Below the pieces are notes generated by a model, which was given only the letters and a program-made list of their open reading frames with translations, was not told the DNA's origin and did no database searches. The position numbers and the translations under genes are program-made. From positions 1,054,001 to 1,118,000 of the forward strand of contig CP051141.1 in NCBI GenBank assembly GCA_001592805.2: DNA of 64,000 nt, given 5' to 3'. Positions 32,328 through 41,922 of this stretch are shown in pieces. The DNA is from Peltaster fructicola (lineage: Eukaryota > Ascomycota > Dothideomycetes). Each line of letters starts with the position of its first letter. The first letter of the stretch is position 1.

Positions 32328-33068
32328 CGACCTCTTTTAACGACTGCTTTGCCTGCTTGCTTGCATTGACGACATCGTGTTTGAGAAGCGCCACAGCCTT
32401 GAAAGAATTGCAACGACATCTCCATTCAGTCTCTCGATCATTGCGCGCGTGACGAAGAAGCATACCACAAGGTCTGCCATCGAAGCATCGACGACGACGG
32501 TACATCCTCCCGAATCCTGCAGCGCAGCGCCTCATTTGTAACAACGACGACATCCTCATAGCTGGCCGCATTGAGGATTCACGACGTACGATATCTCTGT
32601 AACGAAGGCAAGAGAAACGAAAGCAAGAAGAAAAAAGAACGAATCGCTTGAGTGAATCACACCAAGCAAGACACATAACTGCGCAGAGAAGGTCATTCTT
32701 CTGCGGCAACGAGATCACACACACGCTACACTCATAGATTGAGTTCACAAGTCGAAAAGCTGGCGCTGCCATCCGTCAACCAAGTCCAGACCCGGGGCGC
32801 CAACGATACACAGTGGTATCAGCGCGGTCAACCGTCAGCTCCACTACATCATCAGACAAGTGCTTCGTCAGTAGGCTCGTCTCCCCGGGCTGGATCATTC
32901 AGCAACTCATCCATAGCCAACCAGTCCTACGACTCGAGCACCTCCTACCAAGCATCACCGGCAGATCCTCCACGACACGGCGGACTTCACACTCCTTCGC
33001 CAGAGCACACCCAACACCCTTACCCGCCTGGATCTTCTTACCCATACCACCAGGCCCCATATCACAGT

Positions 33069-34751
33069 ATGAATCAAGCGCAGCCGTATATGGATGTTGG
33101 TCAAGGACATGGCACTGCTCCTGCTCCACCACCAAGCTACAACTATGGACAGCAGCCTCAAGCACTCCAGCCAGCTTCACAGCAATACCAACCTGCTAAC
33201 TATGGCGGCTACTCCAATTACACTATGGCGCCAATGTCACAAGGACACCCTGTGCCGGTCAGCACGCCGATGAGTCAAGGAATGGTCAGTCAATCGATGA
33301 ATCTTCCAGCCATGTCTGCTCCGTTGCCAAATCCCAGCGCTCCAGTATATGGTGCAGCGGGTCATCAATTCGACACCACTGGTCAGATTGCGCCTGCAGG
33401 TATGAAGCCACGGGTGACCGCAACCTTGTGGGAGGACGAGGGCAGCCTGTGCTTCCAGGTCGAAGCACAAGGCGTATGTGTGGCACGTCGTGAGGACAAT
33501 CACATGATCAATGGCACCAAGCTGCTCAATGTTGCTGGCATGACTCGAGGACGCCGAGATGGTATTTTGAAGAGCGAGAAGACTCGCCACGTGGTCAAGA
33601 TTGGCCCGATGCATCTCAAGGGCGTCTGGATTCCATTCGATCGTGCGCTTGATTTTGCGAACAAGGAGAAGATCACAGAGCTTCTTTACCCACTGTTCGT
33701 CCACAACATCGGCGCTCTTCTATACCATCCTACAAACCAGGGCCGTCCAGCGAGCATTGGAAATGCAAGCATGGCAGCTGGCCGACCAGAACGGCAACAC
33801 GACTACATGCGCACTCCGACTGGCACGCAGCCTCCTCCGTTGACGCATCACCACACCATGAGCAACCCTATTGGTCCTCCACAGCCACCACACTCGATCG
33901 CGCCTCACCCATCGTCTGGCAGACCCGGGTTAGATCGTGCTCACACCTTCCCAACACCACCAGCTAGTGCCTCCAGCATGATGAACCTAGGCAACTCTGG
34001 TAGTTCCTACGGTTATGGAGGTCCTCCAAATGCTTCCATGCATGCATGTAAGTCTACGGCAGTCCTGCACCATGATCGCACTGACAAGGTTCTAGCCACG
34101 ACGCCTCCTTCTGCGTCTCAAGCAATTTCGTACGCGGATGGTCAACACTATGACCCATCGCGGGCAGTCTACTCGACACCAACATACAATCAATACCCGT
34201 CCAGCCAGCAATATGGACATGCTGGACATGTGAAAGCCGATCTCTCTGGACAAGCCCGTGCTGGTGCCGAGAACGATCACGCAGACAGCAAGACAGACGG
34301 ATATCCGAACCATGCAGATGGTGAGACTGATGGACCTGCCCACCACGATCCTACGCATATCTCAACTGAGATGACAAGCTCGCCTCAGCAGAACGGCTCT
34401 GGACGAGCCACTCCACGGACTACCACCTACGGCGAGTATGCGACACCGCAGCGAGGAGCTCAACTTCCTTCGAGCAATCTCTATAACGTGATGAGCAACG
34501 ACGGCCGCTCAACAAACGGTGCCGAATCGTACGCCCCGCAGAGCTATCAGCCTCCACAGTCACACTACCCGTCCTCAATGAATGGCTTGTCAAACTCAAA
34601 TAAGCGTGTGCGAGAAGTGGACGACTCCGAAGACCAATATGGTCGCGGCATGAACTCACCAGGTGGTGGTCTCAAACGCCAACGCACCGACGGGGCTGCC
34701 TTGAACAGCCGACCGATCAGCCATCCTCCGCCAGTCAAACCTGTACGATGA
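33069..34751 (+). CDS. stuA: APSES transcription factor StuA
   Basis: bHLH-like APSES regulator of conidiophore and hyphal development. Model: 33069..34047 joined to 34096..34751, 544 aa. The start MNQAQPYMDVGQG matches the well-known StuA N-terminus and is the first ATG after a 741-nt ATG-free leader. The APSES DNA-binding domain spans about residues 112-220 (VTATLWEDEGSLCFQVE, CVARREDNHMINGTKLLNVA, GRRDGILKSEKTRHVVKIG, LKGVWIPFDRALDFANKEKI). Downstream are the conserved LDRAHTFPTPPASASSMM block, the TSSPQQNGSGRATPRTT block and a C-terminal basic cluster (NKRVREVDD ... LKRQRTDG) that looks like a bipartite NLS. The 48-nt intron (GTAAGT...CTGAC...TAG) is in frame even if retained. The frame stays open for 130 codons upstream without ATG. 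Confidence 0.93.
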   Translation: MNQAQPYMDVGQGHGTAPAPPPSYNYGQQPQALQPASQQYQPANYGGYSNYTMAPMSQGHPVPVSTPMSQGMVSQSMNLPAMSAPLPNPSAPVYGAAGHQFDTTGQIAPAGMKPRVTATLWEDEGSLCFQVEAQGVCVARREDNHMINGTKLLNVAGMTRGRRDGILKSEKTRHVVKIGPMHLKGVWIPFDRALDFANKEKITELLYPLFVHNIGALLYHPTNQGRPASIGNASMAAGRPERQHDYMRTPTGTQPPPLTHHHTMSNPIGPPQPPHSIAPHPSSGRPGLDRAHTFPTPPASASSMMNLGNSGSSYGYGGPPNASMHACKSTAVLHHDRTDKVLATTPPSASQAISYADGQHYDPSRAVYSTPTYNQYPSSQQYGHAGHVKADLSGQARAGAENDHADSKTDGYPNHADGETDGPAHHDPTHISTEMTSSPQQNGSGRATPRTTTYGEYATPQRGAQLPSSNLYNVMSNDGRSTNGAESYAPQSYQPPQSHYPSSMNGLSNSNKRVREVDDSEDQYGRGMNSPGGGLKRQRTDGAALNSRPISHPPPVKPVR

Positions 34752-35347
34752 TAACACTGGCACACAACAACTTCTCCTTTGGACCGTGTAATCTTTTTCC
34801 CTCCTGATCACTTTCCGTTCTGAGCCCCGAAAACTCATTTACGACTTTTACGACCTTCACACGATTGTCCTTTTTCAGCTTCAATATACGAGCAACCGAG
34901 GAGAAGTGATATCACACTCAGGTCTCGTACCATACAATCAAACGACTTTTTCCTTTATTTTAGCCTTCTGATGATGATGGAAATGAGAGCCAAATGGGAA
35001 AATGCAGAAAGACTTATGCACGAGACCAATGTCAACGACCACAAGACCAACTTTACTACAACCCACATCGCCCTGTGTCGACAAACTACTTTGCTTTCAT
35101 TTTATGCCAACGAACGAGCTCCTTGCTCGCACGAGCGAACGCACTCTTCATCACGACGACTTGCATCTCATGTTCGTCTCCTGGAAGATATTGTCAGAAG
35201 ACGAGCATGGTGCATCTTTTGGACGATTGATGTGTCATTCATTCCACCTGATGAGATAGAGAGTGTAATGGACAGGCAGCTACTCGCAATAAAATTTCCT
35301 TGCTTCAAACTATGTACTTTTCATGGCTCCTCTCAACGTGCTACATT
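34752..35347. other. Intergenic: facing 3' flanks of stuA and antizyme
   Basis: 596 nt between convergent stops. T/C-rich after the stuA stop; overlapping short ORFs at 34971-35474 (+) cover the antizyme last exon in antisense and are not genes. Confidence 0.5.
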
Positions 35348-36311
35348 TCACACATCCATCGACAGGAATATCCACTGCTCACTAGTGCAAGCGCTTACAT
35401 CAGACCAGAAGTCAAGAGTAGCGAGCTCGAAACCCACCCAGCCAAGGTCTTTCACCAAATCGGTACTGTCTTGAGCATCTGCTGTGCGGTCGACACAGAC
35501 GATGAGCTGCGAACAATCGAAGCTGGCGGTGCTTGCTAGTTCAAGCAGTGCAGTGAGACTGTGTTCTGTCAGTAGTGTTATTAAAACAAAAGAAAGGGTG
35601 GACTGACCCAGGCTTCAGATCTTCTCCGATGACAGTCTTGCTGAAGAAAGCGAACAAGGCACGTTCACCATCCTTTTCAGCTACCAAGCCACGCAATGTG
35701 ACACCTCCAGTGTAGTCATACATCTCCAAGTATGTCTTGACCATGCCGATGCTACCAGTGTAGCTCTCCAGTGTGCCAGGTGAGGCAGAGGGAGTTGGCA
35801 GACCAGTCTGGCCCACGGAATTGTATCCAGTATTGCGCGTATGTCCACCTATACGGCCATTTCTCTTTGGCACATCCATCACAAGCGAGTTCTCAAGTGC
35901 CGTATCCTTCTCAACCAAGAATACGGCCTTCAGCGTCTCGCAGAGGAGTCTCTCACACTCCTCCGTGATGTTATGTGCGGCGTCTCCACTGCGTGATCGA
36001 GCACGCATCACTGGTCGTTGCCCTTCGATCAGTGGAGACGGCGGCGGTGACGGTACCCCCGAAGGGACCTCAAACCAACCACCCCAGTCCTGTATATGCG
36101 ATCAGCTGCTGTATCATAAGTGGCACAATGGGTGTAACGTACCGCCTGCCCCGCAGGTTGAGTAGTGGAAGCCAGTCAATGCCATGGTGTGTGCATCGAC
36201 GACGTAGGCGCTCGCAGTGGTGTTCTGGCGGCGAGAGCTCTCAGAGGAGGTGCGTTGAGTAGAGTAATTACTACTACTACTGTAATGATTCATGTCTGAT
36301 ATAAACGCCAT
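35348..36311 (-). CDS. Ornithine decarboxylase antizyme, +1 ribosomal frameshift
   Basis: Polyamine feedback regulator: binds ornithine decarboxylase and sends it to the proteasome. Model: complement(35348..35558, 35608..36089, 36143..36311). ORF0 starts at 36311 (MAFISDMNHY) and contains YVVDAHTMALTGFHYSTCGA; intron 1 (53 nt) is phase 1, and ORF0 ends GGLGWLV at TGA 36072-36070, 62 codons. Skipping one base at GTT-T-GAG continues as EVPSGVPSPPPSPL, then HNITEECERLLCETLKAVFL. Intron 2 (49 nt, GTCAGT...CAG) leads to the core domain LTALLELASTASFDCSQLIV, DLGWVGFELATLDFW and a C-terminal QWIFLSMDV. The predicted recoded product is 286 aa. GTT-TGA at the shift site fits the family rule of a stop in the A site; polyamine-stimulated frameshifting is inferred from the family. 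Confidence 0.88.
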
Positions 36312-36895
36312 TGCTTGAGCCTGCCACGGTGATTGCTTCGTCTGCTGTACTTGCGTAGGTGGATGCGAGAGATCTTGTCGAAATGACGAAGCGTAGCGAA
36401 GACTGTGCAAAGGTGGATGGTGGATGGTGACTGAGTGACTGAAGAACGATAGAGCTGATTTCACGATGTGATTGCGACGATGGTCTCTGCAGCGGGACTT
36501 GCCTGCAAGCGGCGAACCTTGCTTGGCGTCGTTCGCTCGCCCACGTGCTCGACCGAGTCGCGAGCAATGAGGTGAGGCATTATATCCTAGGGAGCGAGGT
36601 CTTTGTGATCGTTACACCATAGACATGAGCTTGAGCCGATCAAACTTGTCGTGCAACCCATAGCAGAAACTATTTTGGTGTTGCAATCGTCGTGTTGTGC
36701 TTCCGTGCCTCAGGCAGCACCACGGTCCGTGCTGTGAGCAGCTTTCTCATAGTTGAACGCTCTGCTTTGCGCTTTCTTCTCTCACTATCGCTTCTACACT
36801 CTCACTTCTCGTTACCTGACATTGCTCTATCACTGCGCATCTGTCGCACAGAGAGACCCTCTACAACACCGCCGATACATCGCGCGACAGCCAGC
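36312..36895. promoter_or_regulatory. Bidirectional promoter region antizyme / HRP1
   Basis: 584 nt between divergent starts, pyrimidine-rich on the HRP1 side near 36770-36840. The antizyme frame stays open upstream to 36464 with one more ATG, which could give a longer ORF0. Confidence 0.45.
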
Positions 36896-39364
36896 ATGGC
36901 GGGCGCGCCGGATGATGACGACCTGTTTGCTGATCTGTGAGTGCTGTTAAGCCACGCGGCAGTAAGCCGAGCAAAGAACTGACATTTCTCGAAAGCTATG
37001 ATGGCGAAGGCGAAGAGGCCGCAGCACCGGTCGTTGAGCCAGCGAAGATTGAATCTATTGCTCAGCCAGAACCTGTAGCTGCTGTTTCAGCACAGGTGCC
37101 GACATTCGAGGCTGGAACTGCTGGGCAACAAAACCACGATCACATTGATGCTCCCGCGTTTGATCCTGCCGCAGAGGATAATCATGAAGAGCTGTCATAC
37201 GAGGACAAACGTAATAGGCCTGTACAGCTTAAGGATGATGGGTAAGTCGTGTCCCTGTGAAGTAACTTTACCTAGATATATGCGCGTGCAAGCCTCGACA
37301 AGTACTTCAGGACCGGGAAAGATCTCCGCTCGATGGGCTGGCGCCCATGTTGATCGTGTTACAAGTTGGCAGGACTGGCACTTGGTCTCATTTGCTTCAG
37401 CCATGTGCTGAGATGAGCAGGAGAAAGTAACAGCGGCTGTCAAGCTTGACTGTGCTTTGCTTGTTTACCTAGTGGATTGGATCAACAGCAAAAGGTCGCA
37501 AAAGACTATCTCGAGCTATTAGCAACTACACTGGCTGTACAATCTCAAAACGACAAGACAAATGAAGGCATATAAACTCAGTCGATAACAACGCCACAAG
37601 CGTCTATGCAGATGACAGAGAGATAGTGGATACAGCTGAATACCGCTCTGAAAAGACTATGGTTCATGAAACCTCAAATGTCAAATGGATGCGAGACTTG
37701 CGTATGAGAGAGACACCGAATACTTGCGCTTGTTGCTTGAGCAGATACTTGGCCACGGCGCTTTAGCCTTGCTACTACTACTCATGCTTGCGTTTGCACT
37801 CGGGAGTGGATCGCCCATATCTGTCGCACGTTCCCGTTGGCGTCTCTCTGAGATTGATGGTCCTTGTTCGTCCACCACATCTCCGAGTCCGTCCACGTCC
37901 TGGGATTGCCATGCACCGACCAGCACTCGAGGAGCAAGTTGCGCACGACCACTCAGATGATAGCATACTAGGATGGCGACATACAGCAATGGCTTGCGCG
38001 CGCATATACTCGGACCACGCTTGCAACGCACACTGAAAGGTTATGTACTGACGATTCGCTAGCAAGATGTTCATTGGCGGTCTCAACTGGGAGACAACTG
38101 ATCGTATGTGCAATGTCACAGACTGCCAGATAGTTTTGGCTAATTCGTATAGAATCTTTGAAGGAGTACTTCTCGCAGTTCGGCGAAGTCACTGAATGCA
38201 CAGTCATGCGAGATGGTGCCACCGGCAGATCACGAGGCTTTGGCTTCTTGACCTTTAGAGATCCAAAGGTCGTCAATGTCGTCATGGTCAAAGAACATGT
38301 CCTTGACGGGAAACTAGTAAGCCATATTGATAGCCTGCAGATCGTGTCTAATCGTACTTGCAGATCGATCCAAAGCGTGCTATCCCGCGTGACGAGCAAG
38401 AGAAGACATCTAAGATCTTCGTCGGTGGTGTGAGTCAAGATGCCACTGAGCATGATTTCAAGAGCTTCTTCGAGCAGTTCGGACGAGTTCTTGACGCCAC
38501 TCTGATGATGGACAAAGACACTGGCCGTCCCCGTGGCTTCGGCTTTGTGACTTTCGACAGTGACAGCGCTGTCGACCGCACTCTTGATGGACCACTCGAG
38601 ATTCTCGGAAAGCCAATCGAAGTCAAGCGCGCACAGCCTCGTAACAACGTTCGCGATGAAGAGGACGGTGGAGGCGGACGAGGCGGACGCTTCGGTGGTC
38701 GCGGAGGACGAGGTGGTGCTCAGAACAACTTTGGCTCGAACCAGAATACTGCTCAGCAGCAGAGCCAGGCAGCACCAAACAACATGAGCCCAGCTCAGAT
38801 GGCACAGTGGTGGATGAACATGCAGAATCTCTGGAAGATGACCCAGCAGAACGCCATGCAGAACAACCCAGCCATGATGCAGCAGATGATGGCCATGCAA
38901 GCACAGCAGAACCCAGCCATGATGCAGCAGATGGCAGCCATGTACGGCGGCGGCGGTGGTTTCAAGGTGGCATGCCTCAACAAACTGGCTCCCCGATGAA
39001 TGGTGGCGCTGGGCGTGGCAACTTCAGCAACCCTAATGAGCAGATGATGTTTGAGCAGCAGAAATACGAACGACAACAGATGGCTCGCATGCAGCAGCAG
39101 AACTTCACCCAGGGCGGCGCCTGGGACGGCATGTACGAGGACGAACCTGCGCCAGGTAACGGCAACGGAGGCCGTGGTGGTTTCGCTGGACGAGGTGGTC
39201 GAGGAGGGCGAGGGGGAGGTGCGGGTACTGCTGCTGTACCTGTGCAAGCTCCTGCTGGCGCTCCGACAGGACCAAAGAATGCTGGCCGCCCTGGCAGCAA
39301 CTATCGTGGTGGAGGTCGTGGCAGTCATCGTGGGTACCACCCATACGCACGAGGTGGTAGCTAG
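36896..39364 (+). CDS. HRP1: Hrp1/Nab4-like hnRNP with two RRMs; C-terminal frame broken
   Basis: Nuclear RNA-binding protein of cleavage factor I (mRNA 3'-end formation) in yeast. Exons: 36896..36936, 36996..37241, 38063..38103, 38153..38316, 38364..39364. RRM1 is spread over exons 3-4 (KMFIGGLNWETTD, SRGFGFLTF), and RRM2 lies in exon 5 (SKIFVGGVSQDATEHDF, RPRGFGFVTF). A Gly/Arg-rich block and the MAQWWMNMQNLW region follow, then Met/Gln repeats. After MYGGGGGF the conserved continuation QGGMPQQTGSPMNGG lies in the -1 frame: one base, most simply a C near 38963, is missing. Counting it, the protein would be 497 aa ending PYARGGS at 39364; as written it stops at 38999. Intron 2 is unusually long (821 nt). 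Confidence 0.87.
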
Positions 39365-39822
39365 AAGCAATCACGTCGACATGCAACGGGAAGCGAGCGT
39401 CATTGATGTGCAGGTGGCACATCAACAGGCGGACAGCCTGTCTCCGCCACTGCTTACGCTCATGCGACTGCCCTCAAGTGCTGAGGCAGAAAAAGGACAA
39501 TGTATAATAGTCACCCTACAATCTATTCTCGAGCTGTTTGATTCTGTAAGACCTATAGCTTTACTGGGTGAGCCTATGTGGTATTGTCCATGGCGCTGTA
39601 CACACCTTCCAGTACTGAGCAACTACAGATGTCACAGCCAAGCAGTGAGTCGTATGGATTAGTTGCATTCACCAAGTGTTGATGGGTAAGTAGCGATCTA
39701 GTGACCGATGGAGTGCAGTCTGCTTGCATCATGTGACATCGCCGCTCATGACGCATTCCGAGGTCTATACATGAACATCGAACGATGATATGCTTCGCCA
39801 TTGATAGCGATGCAGATCTAAC
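39365..39822. other. Intergenic: HRP1 3' flank and GYP1 promoter
   Basis: 458 nt between plus-strand genes; no ORF or repeat of interest. Confidence 0.5.
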
Positions 39823-41903
39823 ATGAACTTCACTCGGCCTTCGCAACCTCCTCCGCAGGTATGTAGTTCGCGGACAGCATTGCAACCGCTGACAATGAGT
39901 CCAGGAGATGGTTCAGGTCGGTTCGTACCCAACCAGCCACACGACTCATCACGACAGCTAGCTGACATGACGCCTGCGGGACCTATAGACCGTAATGAGT
40001 GAGTATCGTACCTACGACAGGCCTTGCAAGCCAGGACTGACCACGAGCAACAGAAGCACTTCGCCGTTTTGGAGAACATCATCAGCATCAAGCCAGCGCG
40101 ACAAGCAAGGCCAGCCCACCTCGAGCACAGATGCACCAAAGAAAGTCATAGGCGCAAGCTATTCGCATGCAGACATACTCAATCTCAACACTCTGTACGG
40201 ATTCCTATGAGCACAGTTTCGGTGAGACTGATCATTCACAGCAATCTTTCCTCTTCCGACACACGACCACGAACACCTCCGTATACACGGATCAAAAGCT
40301 CTCCACCACCTTCGCGAGGCTCAGCCAACCCATCTCCGCAAGTCCGCCGTACATATACGTCTTTCCTCTCTTCAACGAACGAGTCTCGGACTGGAAGCCC
40401 TGGACAAGATGACGAGGAATACAACAACGATAGCCTTGGTTATGATGAAGATGAGGACGAGTTTGGGCTGCCCAGCATAACGACTATTCGATCTAAAGGC
40501 AAGCGCATACCGAGCAGAAAGGCGAAAGACACAGGCAGTTTTGGGTTCGGCAACACGTTCAGTCCACGAGGCGATAGTTTGCGGAATGGCAATGAGCCAA
40601 TACAATGGGCGCAAGACAACGGTGATGTTGCAGACACTCGGACGGTCATATCCTATCCGTCTACGAAAGTCTCGCAAGGAAAGATATTGCGACCCCAGTA
40701 CAAGGAGATATTGCGAGATCCAGCAAATGCCCTTCACTTAATCTCGCATCCGGCGTCACCTCAGCATGCTCCTGCGAAGGAGACCGAAGCACACGCAGCA
40801 AGGACGACAAGGATCAACAAGTTCAAGAAGATTCTACAGGCATCCTCGATAGCATTGCCAGAGCTCAGAGAAGCGGCATGGTCTGGTCTCCCTACTGAGG
40901 TTCGCGCAATGGCGTGGCAACTACTGCTAGGCTACCTCCCGACATCTTCAGAGAGACGAGTCGCAGTTCTGGAACGCAAGCGAAAGGAATATCTCGAAGG
41001 AGTACGTCAAGCATTCGATCGTCCAAATGGTGGTCTGCAGTCACCATATTCCCCTCCTAGTGGTAGACCTCGTGGCTTAGACGAGGCCATCTGGCACCAA
41101 ATCTCGATCGATGTACCAAGAACCAACCCTCATCTCGCACTGTACCAATACGAAGCCACACAGCGAAGTCTGGAGCGCATACTCTATGTTTGGGCTATAC
41201 GACATCCTGCTTCTGGCTATGTACAGGGCATCAACGATCTTGTCACGCCATTTTGGCAGGTCTTCCTTGGCCAGTATATGACTGATGCAGATGTGGAGTC
41301 TGGCATGGATCCAGGACAGCTGCCGAAACCTGTGCTCGATGCTGTGGAAGCAGATTCCTTCTGGTGCCTTACAAAACTACTTGATGGTATCCAGGACAAC
41401 TACATACACGCTCAGCCGGGTATACAAAGGCAAGTGGCCGCGTTGCGCGATCTGACTAGCCGTATCGATGCAACTCTCGCCAAACATATGGAGCAGGAAG
41501 GCGTCGAGTTCATCCAGTTCTCGTTCCGATGGATGAACTGCTTGCTCATGAGAGAGATCAGTCTGAAGAATACAATACGAATGTGGGATACATATCTGGT
41601 GAGTGGATTGGAGTCGATGTCGTGCGCTTATACTGACATTATTCCCAGGCTGAAGACCAAGGATTCTCTGGCTTCCATTTGTATGTCTGCGCCGCTTTCC
41701 TGGTGAAATGGTCGGACAAGCTGCTCCGAATGGACTTCCAGGAGATCATGATGTTCCTGCAGTCTCTGCCCACCAAAGACTGGACGGAGAAGGACATCGA
41801 ACTGCTGCTCAGTGAGGCTTTCATTTGGCAGAGTCTGTTTCAGGGCAGCAAGGGCCATGTTGTCAAGACGAAAGGTGGTGAGCTTGGCGTGCTCAACTTA
41901 TGA
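39823..41903 (+). CDS. GYP1: TBC-domain RabGAP, GYP1-like; N-terminal frame interrupted
   Basis: GTPase-activating protein for Ypt/Rab GTPases, probably at the Golgi. Best model: 39823..39858, 39905..39998, 40054..41598, 41649..41903, about 643 aa. The TBC domain has SGLPTEVRAMAWQLLLGYLP, the arginine finger (QISIDVPRTNPHL), the glutamine finger (GYVQGINDLVTPFW) and FRWMNCLLMREISL. The 55-nt intron 39999-40053 (GTGAGT...CTGAC...CAG) joins RNE to STSPFWRTSSASSQRDKQGQ. Two places break the frame: at the exon 1-2 junction one G seems missing (CAG|GGA expected), and near 40204 after LNTLYGFL another base is missing. The catalytic half is intact. As written, the longest uninterrupted frame starts only at about 40024. 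The stop is 19 nt from that of the dCMP deaminase gene. Confidence 0.78.
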
Positions 41904-41922
41904 TGACTCGCGTGAGCAGTAC

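Noticed and set aside
32739-33068. StuA starting at 32739
   Set aside because: The codon there is TTG; the first ATG is 33069 and matches the known StuA N-terminus. A non-AUG form is kept as a hypothesis only.
37968-38900. 310-codon minus-strand ORF over HRP1
   Set aside because: Shadow of two RRMs; composition follows the reverse complement of the real gene.
38955-38999. Programmed -1 frameshifting in HRP1
   Set aside because: No X-XXY-YYZ slippery heptamer at the junction, no precedent in this family, and neighbouring genes show the same kind of missing base.
40000-40021. A 22-nt intron in GYP1 (GTGAGT...GACAG)
   Set aside because: Too short to splice; extending to the next acceptor at 40053 gives a 55-nt intron with a CTGAC branch point and a family-like protein.
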